From contig NC_088786.1 in the NCBI RefSeq assembly GCF_949628265.1, positions 7,564,001-7,628,000 of the forward strand: a DNA stretch of 64,000 nucleotides, given 5' to 3'. Below, one piece after another: positions 1-12,700 of the stretch (within the stretch, counting starts at the first letter, position 1; every line of letters begins with the position of its first letter). The DNA comes from Cloeon dipterum. Taxonomy: Eukaryota > Arthropoda > Insecta > Ephemeroptera > Baetidae. Under the pieces are notes generated by a model. The model had not been told where the DNA came from. It did not search any database and saw only the letters and a list, made by a program, of their open reading frames with translations. The translations under genes were made by a program, and so were the position numbers.

Positions 1-33
1 CATGAAATGTGAACATGTGCATTTTTTTGTGGA

Positions 34-40
34 AATAAAG
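34..40 (+). terminator. Possible poly(A) signal of a plus-strand gene ending at the window edge
   Basis: An AATAAAG word follows a T-rich stretch in the first 40 bases. No coding sequence for such a gene is visible, so this is only a hint that a plus-strand transcript ends here. Confidence 0.2.
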
Positions 41-481
41 TTCAAATGGCTTTGTCTGAAATACTTTTATTTTCAGTTTAAATATTAAACCATCTACATG
101 TACCTTCTCAAAATCAGCTTGAAAATATTAAAATAACACATCATTCCTGAAGAGTTTTCAATTTGTTAAATTGCTCTATAAGAATTATTCATATACATAA
201 TTGCATTGAGATTCATGTTTGGAAAATTCTTAAACTCTCCAATTGTTAATTTCTGAATGAAACGTCTAAATTCTCCAAAAATTATCAAAGAGGAAAGTAA
301 AACTTCTGCTGAATCGGAACTGTCCTCACTGTCTCAAAATGCCTTAACGTCTTGAGACCTATTATGCTTTAGCACCAAGGAAAATAGAGAATTAGTATTT
401 TATTTCAAAATGTGCGTCATTTTCGACTTTGTTTGAGTAAAATTTTGAAGAAAACACTCAGGAATTAATTAGTATGTCATA

Positions 482-492
482 TTTATTTTATT
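482..492 (-). terminator. Poly(A) signals for the C6orf136-like gene
   Basis: Two overlapping TTTATT words on the plus strand read as AATAAA on the minus strand. They lie about 140 bp past the stop codon at 629, a normal 3' UTR distance. The cleavage site itself cannot be placed. Confidence 0.5.
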
Positions 493-628
493 TCGCTCAA
501 AATTGCTTACATTTAAAAGCAACAAGGAAACAGTCACAGAGCAAGCATCGACTCCAATTACACGGCCGCGTCTTTCCACATTTAATGAATCTACGGTATA
601 AACTGGGTCCACGCCACTCAATCCAAAA

Positions 629-2658
629 TCATGCAATCTCCTCTAATGGAAGCATCGCTTCTTTCAGCTCAGCATCAGCTGCAGACAATATAATCCCCAT
701 ACTCTTAGGCGCCAATCCCACAACCAGAGCCAATTTTGCCGCCAGTTCTCTTGCTTTTCCTGAGTTGTTCAATTTTCTATCGTCGTCCGGCATCATCTGC
801 ACACAACCAGAATTAAACCATCAAGAGCTAATGAAAATTGTTATCTGCTCACCGTATCAGCAACATGTTTGTGAATGGTACCATCACCACCGACGTAAAA
901 TGTTGAGAATCCATCGTACCACCTGAAAAAATTGGTTATAATCTCATGAGGCAAATAATTTTTTCGCTAATAAGACACTTACGCCTCTTGCTGGTCCCAA
1001 AACTCTTTCCCTTTCCAAAGCTTAAATTTGTAAAACTGCAGGAATACCTGGAAGTTATTTTCGTTATTTTAATGTTTGGAATTGAAATTATTAATAATTG
1101 AAATTATTTATAATTTCATATAATTACCTTTAAGGCTGAAATGCCTCTGATTCGCCAGCGAATTTTGACAGTTCCTTCCTCTGGGTGTGATGTGATTTTC
1201 AAAATTTCAAATTTGACATAGGCAAACCTCAGGTGGCCCACAGTTCGTAGCAATGATACTTGCTTAACATAGTTGTAGATTCCTCTGGAATGAAGGATCA
1301 GAATTTTATTGAATCAACCATTTTATATAAATTTTATTTATTAAATAAAAATCGTAACATAATTTTGTCCTGAGATTTGCAAAAATGTTAATTGATTAAA
1401 CAATATAAATATTTTTTTAAATAAAGAATCTCATTGAAAATAATTAAATTTGTTGTTTAAAATCAGCCTGGGGTAAAAAACTATTTAAAGCATTTTATAT
1501 TGATTACGTAAGTATTCAAACGTAGCGTTATATTCAGGTGAAATGAATATTTAAATGAGGAAAATTATGGCAATTTTTTACACAATTTTTGTTTAAATCT
1601 GAAGCTAATTTAAACAAAATTAATTTGCGGTTAATCTATTTATAGAAAAAATATTAATTGGTTAACACAGGAATAAATGTTACTGACGTAAATACAAAAG
1701 AAAAAATACTATCAAAATTCAGTCTTATTTAAGCAACCGCAATCAACAAAAAATATTTGTAATGAAAATATTGTGCAATATCCAACAGTATTGTAAACAC
1801 CAAAATATTATCAGCATTTTAAAGCAAACTTTGAACTTCTAACTAAGGAAAAAAATAATTTAATTACTTACACAGTCCTTTTTCCCCTAATGTTGTTCTC
1901 AAAGATCACGTCTGGATGGTAAACTGAGTAATCAAGTGGCTGAATAAAGAGTTTAGGGAGCTGAAATACAAATAAATTAATTAAAAAACAGCTGATCAAT
2001 GTTTCCCTCTTACTGTATCTTTTAGGACGTTGAAGATGTTCTGCAGTTGATCTTCCGACGGCCCTCCAGTATTTGTAGGCTCCTTGGGTTGAGAAGTGCC
2101 ATGTTTTTTCACTTCAGCCATCAGAATCATTTGTTTTTCAAACTCTGACAACGCAGCTGGGCTGGGGAGCAAGATGCTTTGGCTGGGGAATAAAAAATTC
2201 CAATCAACATTCCAAAAATGGACAATCTTATTCAGTGTTATGCAACTTTTATTATCTCAAATGTGGTATGATACAAATTCAACCTGAATACTCAAAAACA
2301 AAAACTTAAAAACGTATCAAAAATCACCTGCAAATTTGATTGTTAGGAATTTGCCTCAGGATAATTTCTTCAGCAGACACTTTTCGGAGTGTCCGGTGTG
2401 TGACATTCTCGAAAGGTTCTAACAATGAGAGACTATTGTCAATCTTTTCCTTGGACACACACATGATGCTCCTGGTGGGTAAGACCTGCCAAAATTTACA
2501 GATACAATCAGTCGAATCGCTTTCGGTCGAAATTTTACCACCTCTTGGCTGACAAGGCAAGAAGAGCCGTCCGGCAAAATTCTGCTGCGCCTTGCCAAGT
2601 GCTTGCCGGCATATGCCAGCGCACTTTTCGCAGACAGGCTTCTCAGACAGTTGGACAT
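629..2658 (-). CDS. C6orf136/DUF2358-like protein, probably mitochondrial
   Basis: Eight coding exons in transcription order: 2658-2542, 2485-2328, 2182-2014, 1960-1872, 1284-1128, 1047-983, 922-853 and 796-629. They total 993 bp, or 330 residues, and every junction is GT-AG with matching phase. The first intron is only 56 bp. The N-terminus ([16 protein letters not shown]) is basic and Ser/Ala-rich with no acidic residues, like a mitochondrial presequence. Residues of about 150-280 form the domain that identifies the family: a [13 protein letters not shown] block, then [14 protein letters not shown], a [16 protein letters not shown] block and finally [14 protein letters not shown]. This order matches vertebrate C6orf136 and the DUF2358 family as I know them. 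The molecular function of the family is not established. The Met at 2658 is the first in frame and begins the presequence. Identification rests on recalled family motifs, not a search. Confidence 0.85.
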
Positions 2659-5600
2659 AGCGTGTCGAATCTTAGGCGCAAATCACGCTCAGAAGCACTG
2701 AAGAGTCGCTCGATAAAAGGCCCGCGTGATGAAAACAGGACTTCAAGACAGCTGTCTAGGCGCCATTACCGCAACCGCATTTGAAATTGAGCGCGCTCTG
2801 AGCGGCGCTGCACTTTATCGTGCAGTGCTGCCATCTAGACCACTGCATGGCTTTACTTTTTTATGAGAACCGGTTTATCGTGATTCGGCTAGTTTTTCCC
2901 GTAGAATTATAGACTTTAATCATTCTTAGAGATTTTGTTTAAAGCAATAAATTAATTGGTTTGATGATTTATTATGGCAGAAAATTACAGATAGATGACA
3001 GATATTTGCGATATTTGAAAGAAATACATTTTTTGTTTACAATTCAACCATTGTTACCGGTACTTTTAGATGATATTTCCTTTATAAGCTGGTCGACACA
3101 ACATTTATAACCGCCAAACTCACCCACGCTCACCCTGTCCCTGGCATCACTGCATCACGCGTGGCTTCCGCCAAGAGGCGCAAGAGGCCTAAGAGCCAAG
3201 ATGCTCCGCTCTTTCAACGATTTTCCCTGACATCCGTCTCTATTTTGCTCACTTCGTGCAGGTAATATTGATCATTAATTAACTTTTCAGATTTAAATCC
3301 CTTGGAAGCAGCTAGAGGTAAGGTGGAGAGAGAATTTGATATTAATTGGCTCAAATATGTAATTCTCGTAATTCTTTGACTCTGTCGATGGCCGCCATGC
3401 CAGTAAAACGCGCGGCATTGCGCCAGCTCACGCCACAAGCCTTTTTAAGGATAATTCGTTTATCTAAAAGCACCTGTAAACTTGTGCATTATTTCATGTT
3501 CTGCATTGGCATTCTTTTATGTAAGTTGAAGTATGTGGCTAGTGGCTTAAACAAATTTGATCGGTTCGTTATTTACTGGCCTATGTATTTACGTGTTTGA
3601 ACACGTTCCAGTTTGCATTGCATCAGAATCTGGATCAATAATTTCCAGTTTCCAGCTCATTCCCCTGCCATTTGATCGCATTCCGCCTGCTGCTTTCAGT
3701 TTTCTCGTTAAAATCGGTTTCTTTTTTATGGAATCTTTCCATGCATTCCAGAAATCCACACGAATTCTTTCGGAATGTCAAAATGCCTTAAAATTCTCCA
3801 AATCCCTATCATCCCTACATATTCCTAACTTGTGGCTTTTACTCCTCCACCATTAATTTCGTTAAAATATTAACGATCACGATGACGTCAGGCACGGTAT
3901 TTAGAGATGTGAGGCGACCATTTTTTTTATACACAACGTGTCGGTTTTCCTTCCATCTTGGCCGGCGGTTGAATGCATTGCACCGCAGGCCGGAAGAGGC
4001 GGCGTGGTGCATGATTCACGGGATTCGTGACGCTTGCCCGTCCGATCCGGAATTATCTTCGGACGCAATTGCGAGCTCGGCAGACAAGTCTCGTTACACA
4101 AACGGAGCTATTGCGAGCATGTCGGCACACGTGCAATCGAAGGGGGCCACTTGATGACGTGTTCGCCGCGTTCCCACACATCCATCCTCCTCCCAAGCGA
4201 GCGGAGCGTCGTCGATTAAATTCGATTCATCCCGCTCCCGCTGCTGCAGGCGCACGTGGTGCGCATTTTGGCGGAATTTTTCTTTTGATGCCGCATATCA
4301 CACACACATCACACAGAGCAGTGAGAACCAGTTCTCTCTCTTCTCTTCGTCGGCTCCATCCGCCCGCGGCCAAACAGCCAACCAGCCAGCCCGTCCCCCA
4401 CATGTTGCCTAGCGCGTCCTGCGTCCGCAAAAAGGAGCAGAGAGTGACATCATCCGTCTGAAAATTATTAACCGACGGTGGTGCTCTCGCGTGCAATCAC
4501 TCCGAGGAATTTCCTCTCGGGCTGTGCGAAAGAATGTTGTTTGCCCAGGACGCTGACCAGAATGCCAAATGCGCGCCGATCGATCCGACAGATTCGGAAT
4601 AGTAATTTTGGGCCCTGCTTTTCCTCACCGTAATTGAGGCAGTTATTTTTTAGTTGAACGCTGGAATTTCCGTCCACTTTATCTGGAATTTACTGCTTCC
4701 GGTTTCCTATCCAGAGTATTAGTTAAAGGGTGATATCAAATGGGGGAAAAATTAATTTTGTTGCAGCGATGGTCAGTTTTTACAATTTGACCTAGCAACA
4801 GTCAAACATCACGTTTTTACCGACTCTTTTAGGATTTTCTTTTAACTCGGCAGTCCTTTAAATTAAAATATAAATTATTTCCGAACAGCAACAAATAAGA
4901 TCCTAATGGAATTAAAAAAGCCGACTGAAATTTGACTCGAATGGGCGTTATTCTCTCCAAGTAGAATTCGTAACTGACGTTTTTAATATTACGGTTCAGT
5001 GAACCTCTCTCTTCATCCTTGCACGTATTGGAGCATTGGACGGCGAATCGAATTATTGTTGTGTGTCGCCTTTTGTTCACTGCCCCACTTACGGCGTCGG
5101 ATTCAATTTGGTGCAGTTCTGCTGCAGTGAATTCCGATCCGATGGTGCTGTAGCGCTGCTGCACGTTGCATTATTGTGTGGTGCTGTGCAACTAGCTCAT
5201 TATTTACTGTTTACTCTTAAGAGAGGCCAATGCACTTCCGCTTGAGCTATTTAACTAGCTTGCTGCATGCAGATAATTTCCCTGAAGACGCCTATGATGG
5301 AAATTTCAAATCCTACCACTCCCTGCTGGGATCTGGGATGGGACTGTGCTTTCGAAATTTTATTGACCCAATTAATTGGTCCCGATTTATTTAAAGTTGA
5401 AGTGAAATGATCGAACGTTCAAATACTTTCATTTTTGGCCAATTTTCCTTAAACTGGCCGTAGTCTCATGTCAAATTTCGTTTCCTCGCGTTGAAATCTG
5501 TTCCACGCGTATTGCTTTGTTGCCAATTAAAATTAATTATCAAGTTGGGATACATTTCTCGTTGTTTGAACAGCAGGAAAGCTTTGCAACCGATATTCAA

Positions 5601-5950
5601 ATAGATTTACAACTCCACCCAAGTTTATTTTGGTCCTAACACAACCCTCAAGGCCAATAGATGCGTTGGCATTGAAAGGGGAAAGTGTTTTTAAAGGCGA
5701 ATTAATTTACAGAATTCATTCGGGGAATTACATCTGTTTTCAAAATGGCGAGCACTGTTCGGTGGAAAGAAACGTAAATTTTTTCGCCAGAAAGAGAAAG
5801 CCTGGACTCTCGGAAGGGTTTTGGAGAAAGAAATCAATATCATTCAAAAAACCATGTCTCAACGGTGTGAATTCCCGTGAAAAGCAAACTAAATTCCAAC
5901 TCGTGAATTTTTCCATTTTTAACTTCCTTGTTCAACGGCAGTGAAAATGA
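2659..5950. other. Upstream/intergenic region without a supported gene
   Basis: This holds the probable promoter of the minus-strand C6orf136-like gene and then about 3 kb with no exon I can support. Reading frames here have no recognisable protein and no matching splice phases. A perfect TGACGTCA palindrome lies at 3883-3890, at the edge of a moderately GC-rich stretch (about 3880-4500) that may be regulatory or a distant noncoding first exon of the reductase gene. Confidence 0.4.
3883..3890. promoter_or_regulatory. Perfect CRE palindrome (TGACGTCA)
   Basis: An exact 8-bp consensus for CREB/ATF-type bZIP dimers. It starts a GC-richer stretch about 1.2 kb upstream of the C6orf136-like start codon. 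One exact match per roughly 65 kb is expected by chance in equal-base DNA, so the site alone is weak evidence. Confidence 0.3.
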
Positions 5951-5959
5951 TACGCTGAA

Positions 5960-7250
5960 ATTCACTGGAAACTGGCTGCCATTTTGTCAGTCGCGAAATT
6001 GTCGGCAGGAAGGTTTGTCTGCATCCCCCCTTTTCGGCGTCGGTTGCGTTGCAGAAAACACGCAATCCACCCGAGGGACGGGGGAGTGAGCGGCTGCAAA
6101 TTAAAGTGCATGCACGGTCCCCCGCGACAGCCGTGAGCCGCCGCGGCCGCGAAAATTAGCAGCAGCGCGGAAATGCAGGCGAACACGGGGAGTAGTGGGT
6201 CGGGTCGGGTGGACCGCCGTCGGACGGACCGCTTCCCCTCTCTCGTCTCATTGACGAAGCCAACCAACAATTAGGCACGCAGTGCGACAATCGCGGCCGT
6301 CGAGTTTCGTTCGCTGCTTGGTGCGGTGCTGCTGGCGGCGCGGCGCGCTGGCTGGCGGCTTTTGCAAGAGTATTTCGGAAGCCCCGCGCCCGCGCGTCTC
6401 GAGCGGCCCCTGACGCGCCCGGCGCGCGGCCCGCCCGCGGTCCCACGGCCCTCGCGGGCCGCGGCCTGCCCGCTCTTCGGGCCCCCGTGCGGGTGAGGTC
6501 GGCGCCGCGGCGTCGACGCCGCGGAAAGTGGCACGGCGGCGGGCGTCTGGTTAGGGTATTTCGGAAGACACGAGCAGCGCCGGCGAGAGGCGCTGGCGTC
6601 GAGCCGCCGAGCAGCCGATTTTGACGCGGGAAGCCGAGCAGAGCGGACGTGTGCGAGCACCGCTCTCCGCAGTCAGTGCTCTTGAGTAAGTGGGCCGCGG
6701 CCTCTGGTGAACCCGTTCGCTCGAATTGGGCCTTTCTCGACCCTTTCTGCAACCCCCCTTTCGTTTTTTCCCGGATTTTCGCCGATTTTCCGCGGTTTGC
6801 GCTCGGTTGCCAACCGACAGGCACCGTTGGCGAATTTCTGATTTCGCGAAAGTTCCCCTTGCTCATTTCGCATTCACTCATCTTTCCCGAATCGATTCCA
6901 CTCGTTCTAAACGCTTTCCGACCAGGTTTTAATTCATTAGTTTTCGAATTTGCCAAATCCCTCGAACTTGGGATTCGCGAATTTCGGCCATGACGGTGGC
7001 TTGTCGGTTCGCGGCGGCCCCCCTCCCCTCCACTGACGGCCCCCTTGGCGTCTGTTCGGCGTCGCATTCGCGATCGGAGCGGCTCGGCGTGCGGACGCGT
7101 CCCTCGGCAGGGCCCCTGAAGGGCCCCCAACATGGCAGCAACGGGTGCGAATTTCGACTCGAGGAGCCAGCCATTTTGTCCGCGGGGCCACGTCGAATTC
7201 GCGGAAGAGCATCCAGCATCAAGCAAATAAGCGTTGCTTCGTAGGAGGGG
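5960..7250. promoter_or_regulatory. GC- and CpG-rich island, candidate promoter/noncoding first exon
   Basis: Base composition changes sharply from AT-rich flanks to strongly GC-rich, CpG-dense sequence, densest at about 6280-6680. An Inr-like TCAGT at 6673-6677 is followed by a good donor (CTTGA before GTAAGT, donor at 6686), which would suit a noncoding first exon. The nearest downstream plus-strand coding gene is the acyl-CoA reductase, whose first coding exon has a strong acceptor at 9772, so this may be a distal promoter for it. The long minus-strand reading frame here looks like a product of composition. Confidence 0.45.
6370..6567 (+). promoter_or_regulatory. Duplicated 12-mer with ETS-type core (GTATTTCGGAAG)
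   Basis: The same 12-mer occurs at 6370-6381 and 6556-6567 in the same orientation, 186 bp apart, in the densest part of the GC island. The CGGAAG core is the classic ETS-family binding core, common in CpG-island promoters. Flanking bases differ, so it is not simply a long tandem duplication. Confidence 0.35.
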
Positions 7251-9400
7251 GATTTGGACTCTGGCCTTAATTTGCCTAACGGTCAGTCTTTTTCTCTCTC
7301 CTATGAACGTGGCGTAAAATTCAACCTGCGGCACCACTTTTACTGTTTGTTAACCTACTTTTAGAACGAATTCTGTGTTGTCTCTGTATCTAATAAAAAT
7401 TTGGCACGACTGACGTGTCGCTATCGCAATTTTCTTATTTCCGCCGCTCCCAAAGTCTGCTTTTAGACGCGAGCAAAATCGAAAATCAAATAAGATAAGG
7501 CGTTATCGTGTTGCGCAAGGGTTGGCCTGGCCTGGCCGTCGCCGAATCAAGGGCGAAGCTCGCTTGTGCAAGCGCCAAGGGCAGGAAGTGCACCAATTAG
7601 AGGCGTCGATGGCCGAATTTCCCACTTGGCACGCATCGATTTTCGGTTGCTAACGCCCGCTCTCGACACGTGTCAGGGGGCCATCCTGCTCTCCGAAATT
7701 GGGTCACGCGCCCGAAAGCAGGCCAAGTTTACGCCGAGCGATGTGCCGCTGGCTCCGCAGCCAAAAAAGGACCCATTTTCCGCTGCACGCGCCCTACTTG
7801 CCGCACACGTGTCGCCACCAGGGCTCGGTGGCCTGGAAAAACCAGTTTTCTGAATGGAAACCGGCGATTTTTGTGGGAAAGGTGCTTCTCGGGTCGAAAT
7901 GCCGATGAGCTCTCGTCAAATGGAAAAGTTTTGTGTCACAAATTTTGGCTTCCCTGTGATCTTGTTAACTCGGCCTCTGCCTCACCGCTCAAGCTAAATG
8001 GAAAATTGAAATGCTTCAACGGTTTCAATTCAAACTGCCGTAGGGCTGTAATCGCATTAATTTCTAAATAATAATCTTCAATGCGAGCTCCGAAATAAAG
8101 TCCCGAGCAGAGAAAGGAGAAAGTGAAGGAAATTTATTATATATTTTTGAAATTCCATTTATCGAGTCAAAAGCGTTTACGAGCCAGTCCCAGGTGTTTC
8201 TCAATTTAAAAATTCCACAATCCTATTCCTAAATTGTTTTTTCTTGTTTTGTAAATTTATGAATGTTGAAATTTCTTTCGTCAGCTCTAAAAAACGGATG
8301 CACCGCTTTATTTGTCACGTGGAATTGGTAAATTTTGTAACTAAAACCATGTTGTGAAATTTTCTCAAGTGCCAGCAGCAATTTTTAAACATTGCACAAG
8401 TCTGAGATGAGCGTCGAAAGCACTTTTATATGACCTATAAAATTATGTTCCACCTCAGCAGCTGAACAATGGCGTACTAAAATTTAGCTCTTGATTTTAA
8501 TTTGAGTGCACTTATTCTCATTTTTTCTCTACATTAACCTGCAATTTTTTTTAATTTTGGTTTTTGGCAGAGAGATTTGAGCCAAAAAACAGTAGTAAAA
8601 GTGACCCCAATTAACACCTCACTGTTCCAAATTTCCAATAATTTACATTTCCGTCGCTAACAGTTAAATCGCTCTTCGAATTGGGAGTTTTTCCCCATGA
8701 CAAATATCCAGAGCAGGAAAATTGGACTTTTTATTGAGTAGCAACGGTCGCGCGGTGCGAGAGGAAAGGGAATTTCCGGGAAAAAAATTGCGTGAATCAC
8801 ACAACGCACGGAGCATTGTGTGTTCAGCAGCAATGTAGCGGCAAAAACTAGGGCTGATTTTAATACAGAAAAAGTTTGAGCGAGCAAGCCGCTGACGAAT
8901 GCGTGTGTTGCAAGTCGCTCGCTCGCTCGTTCGTTCGTTAGATAAGGAAGCGAGATTCGGTTGTCGGAGAGCATGAATTATAGAGCCCGCCGCCACCGCG
9001 GGCCAGCAGCATTCGCGACCGCGAGTTGGCGAACATAATAAAATTCGCAGCGAAGGCAGTAGCGCCATCTACCGATTGAAACTGAAATCACGAGAGAAAC
9101 GGGTTCCAAACAGGCAGTGTCTGTTTGATTGTATGGATTGCTCGTAAATGGTTCCAGATCTGCTTGAAGATGGCGTGGTGAACGCATTTTTCTGCCAATG
9201 AGAGACCGTGAAATGTGCGCACGAAAAATCCTGCAAAGAATATCCAATCTCGCTCTCTAATTGGCTGAAAAATGATCGCAGCGGCACCAATGAGTGAATT
9301 CCGCACTATTTTAACCCTTCAACGCTTATGTACGCGTCAAAGGGGCGTGACCAGTGCGGACGCGCGCGAATAACTGCGTATTGACCCAGTGAACGCGATC
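7251..9400. other. Stretch between the GC island and the reductase 5' region
   Basis: Mixed composition with no supported gene. It contains a tetranucleotide repeat at 8915-8938 and otherwise nothing I can assign. It is probably intronic if the upstream island is a first exon of the reductase gene. Confidence 0.3.
8915..8938 (+). repeat. Tetranucleotide repeat (TCGC)n/(TCGT)n
   Basis: About three TCGC units pass directly into about three TCGT units. This is a simple microsatellite that seems to have changed unit by one substitution. Confidence 0.7.
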
Positions 9401-9450
9401 GATAAGCGGCGACGTTCAGCGTGCGCGCGGCTGTACGGCAGGCGGAGGGA

Positions 9451-9476
9451 CAGGCAGGCAGGCAGGCAGGCAGGCA
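9451..9476 (+). repeat. (CAGG)n microsatellite
   Basis: About six and a half CAGG units in the GC-rich leader about 300 bp upstream of the reductase start codon. It is probably inside the transcribed 5' UTR, so length variation could alter the leader. Confidence 0.75.
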
Positions 9477-9671
9477 CGGGCAGCGACATTCAGCTGTTCA
9501 AGGGTGGGGGCGGGGGCTGCCCAGTCTGTCTGTGAGAGTAAGTGTGCGGCTGCGGCAGAGAGGAAGGAGGGACACGCACGGTGCCGGGCCCGCTGTTCGC
9601 TCGTTCGCCGACGGACCGACCGACCTGAGAGCTGTCCAGTTTCGCTCTTGGTGTGTGTGTGAGTGCTCAGG

Positions 9672-9686
9672 ATGTGTCGGCGGTAA
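9672..9686 (+). other. Short upstream ORF in the reductase leader
   Basis: An ATG at 9672 opens a four-codon frame ending in TAA at 9684-9686 if the leader is not spliced. The same TAA overlaps a good donor (GTAAGA at 9683). Splicing from there to the strong acceptor at 9772 would remove this stop and extend the upstream frame out of phase into the coding region. The two leader forms would therefore give different translational control. The translation effect is inferred. Confidence 0.35.
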
Positions 9687-9772
9687 GATTAGCAAGGCCT
9701 GGACTCGCACGCTCGGCTAGCCGGCGCCCCTCGTGACACGGACCCACCCTCCCGCCTGCCCGCCCGCCCTAG
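9683..9772 (+). other. Probable 90-nt intron in the reductase 5' UTR
   Basis: The donor GTAAGA at 9683 follows GGCG. The acceptor is a long run of C/T ending in CCCTAG at 9772, two bases before the ATG. This is the best polypyrimidine tract near the gene, which suggests the start codon sits at the very 5' end of an exon. The same acceptor could instead pair with the distal donor at 6686. Confidence 0.5.
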
Positions 9773-9774
9773 CG

Positions 9775-12700
9775 ATGGCCACCCCCGTCACCGTGCCAGA
9801 GTTCTACCGCAACCGCAGCCTCTTCATCACCGGCGGCACCGGTTTCATGGGCAAGGTGAGCCTCCGAGCCGCCTCTGGCTGCGTTTCTCACGCCGGCCCT
9901 GTGCTGTCCGCAGGTGCTGCTCGAGAAGCTGCTGCGATCATGCCCGGACATCAAGAACGTGTACCTGCTGATGCGGCCCAAGAAGGGCCAGGACGTCGCC
10001 ACCAGACTCACCCAGCTGCTCAACTCGCCTGTGCGTGCATTCTTTTTTTATTAAAGTATTTTCTCGAATTTATTGTGCGTTTGGAGAAGGTCCAAATTGA
10101 GTTTTATCGCGATTGCACTCTGCGGTTGGTAATTTCCTCAGGATGTAGGATTTCTCCTGGCTGTTTAGAGTATAAATATTTTTAATCTGTGTTTTCCACT
10201 TACTTTTTGACGCGAATTGAGAACGCAGTATGGCCAATTCAGCCCAAAAGGTCACTTTTTCACGATTTCACCCTAAAATAATCGGGGCTGCAAAGTTTAA
10301 AATTCTACTTCTTTATTTTGTTAATTTTGCGCTTCATTTTTCTAAGTTTTTAACCCGCCTGCAAATTCTAATTTTCTGAACTCGCCCTAAATTTTCCCCC
10401 ATTATATAAGGGCTGTAAAATGAAGATTTTTCTCGTAAATGATTGCCGTTTTAAATTTTCTAGTTGATTTAATGTTTAATTTGGCACCTACAAAAATATT
10501 CTTATTTTTTTTTAGATTATTTCAATGTGCTCGATTTTTTTTTAATTTTTTAACTGCCAATCTTACGCTTAAAATGGAAAGTTTTAGCGTACGTCTGTTT
10601 AAGTGATTGCAATGCAAGCTCTGGGTTTGTTTGAAAAAAGTTATTTAATTCCTCAGCTTTTCTAAAAACGTTTGTGGAGGTATTTTTAATTAAAAACAAA
10701 AAAGAGCCCACGTGGATAGTTTTAAAAATAAATTTTTGGACTCTTTCTTAATAATAGATTGTATTTTAGATTTTAGTCAAACAACTAAATGAGCCGTAGA
10801 AAAATTTCAAACCTAAAACATCGATCCTTACAAAACCAGACCACTTCCATCGGAATTTAAATCGCGAATACCAAAAAAATGCGTTGTGCAACGCCAGCAT
10901 ATCAAAGCCTAGTTAGCAAGCACAAATAAATAACTTGTTTCTCAACCCTTAGGCTCAAATTTTAATGTTTTAACTTAAATATTTAAATAAAAAGCAGACT
11001 TCCTTGTTAAAGCTCTATTTTTACCCGCATGGAAATTGAGTTTTATCTCGGGATATTGCAGTTGTTCGACGCGGTGAGGGCCGAGCAGCCGCAGGCCGTG
11101 AACAAGGTGATTCCCATCTACGGGGACGTGACAGAACCTGAATTGGGCATCAGCCCCAGTGACCAGAAGGTGCTGATAGACAATGTAAGTTTTCCCTCTA
11201 CCAACTAACCGACTGATATCGGTTCGTTGACCTCTTGCTGCTCGCGACAGGTCTCTGTTGTCTTTCACTCGGCGGCCACAGTCAAATTCGACGAGGCCCT
11301 CAAGCTGTCGGTGACCATCAACATGCTGGGCACGAAGCAGCTGGTCGCCCTCTGCCACAGGATGATGTCACTCGAGGTAATTAATCAGAAATTTTCGTTT
11401 CGGTGAGAGCTGATTTCTAATCCAGATGCAATACTAACTGGGGTCGTCGCGTCGGAAATGCGAAAGTGCATTTTTCGTCGGTCGTCGGTCCATCCAAATT
11501 ATTTTGTTTTGGAGAAAGTTTGGTGCTTTCGATTATACATATTGGAAAAAAATTGAAAGCGATAGTTTTCGCCTAACAAATCGTCAGAAAAATATTTAGG
11601 ACAAATTGCGTGGGCAAATTTAATTTTAAATTAGTATCATCTAATTTTTTTCGCGTTCATGTTATCATAGAACATAAATTGTACATTTTATTTACTTAGA
11701 TATGGTCGTTTTTTCTCAAGTATTTAGTGTTGATTAAAAATCCCAGTTGTGTAAATGTCCTAGTTTAGCAGATTCTGACAGGAATATGAACTAAAGAAAG
11801 AAAGAAAAGCCTCTGCACGGAGGTTAAGGACGTGTAGCGGGATAGTGCGATGAACCGGCGAAGAATTCCGGTTTGAAATGTGCCGAATTGCCGGATTAAT
11901 CCACGCGGGAGTCGTCGGCTGCACCTTTATTGGCTTCTTGCTGGTTCGAGTGCCGGTGTCGCGCACCATTGATAAGTTGGAGCAGCACTTTACTCGTGCA
12001 CTCGCGAGTGCGAGAGAGGAAAACAAGCAAATCTCTGGCGCCTCTTATCAAAAATATAATAAGCCCAGTAGTAATTGATCCCTGCTGAAACCCCAAGCGA
12101 ACTAACGAACGACCGACCGGCCTTGGATCCCAATTTGGAGCGCGCGAGAGAACGAAACTGCTGTTAGCGGCAGCTGCCGCTCGCTCTCTGCTTTTTAACA
12201 GTAGTTTCTTTCGCTCGCATAATTGCGTTCGATGTGCGCGGACGGACGACAAATGAGACGCTCTGCCACGAGCAATGAGAGCAACGGGCTCATTTTAATT
12301 ACCACTGATAATGCTGCAGATTTATGCTCCAGTTTGGCCATTGTTCCTCCGACATTCTTTTAGAAAGTTTTATTTTTCCATTTTGCCCTAGCCTCCGAGT
12401 TAATCGCTCCCGGGGAACTGCACACTGGCTGCTGTAACGCACGCTCATCTTCCATTCTAAATTTTAATTTTTTTACTCGTAGATAATATTTTTAATTAGT
12501 TTTCTCTTTATGAATTGCCAATTGAATGGCTACGATTTGGTTCATGTTCCATACATCGTGCAAAGAGGGATAAGAAAAAAAAGTTGTCGGCAAAAGTCCT
12601 TATTCCCTAAATTTATACTTGTGAAGGGAACTTAAACGTCGGTTTATGTCGATTTTTACTTATTTGAAACGATTTCAAACCTCGCTTCACGTGATACGCA

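Noticed and set aside
6156..7337. 393-codon open frame on the minus strand over the GC island
   Set aside because: Its length follows from GC-rich composition, which is poor in stop codons. The translation is Arg/Ala/Pro-rich without any domain, and the plus strand shows promoter-like features instead.
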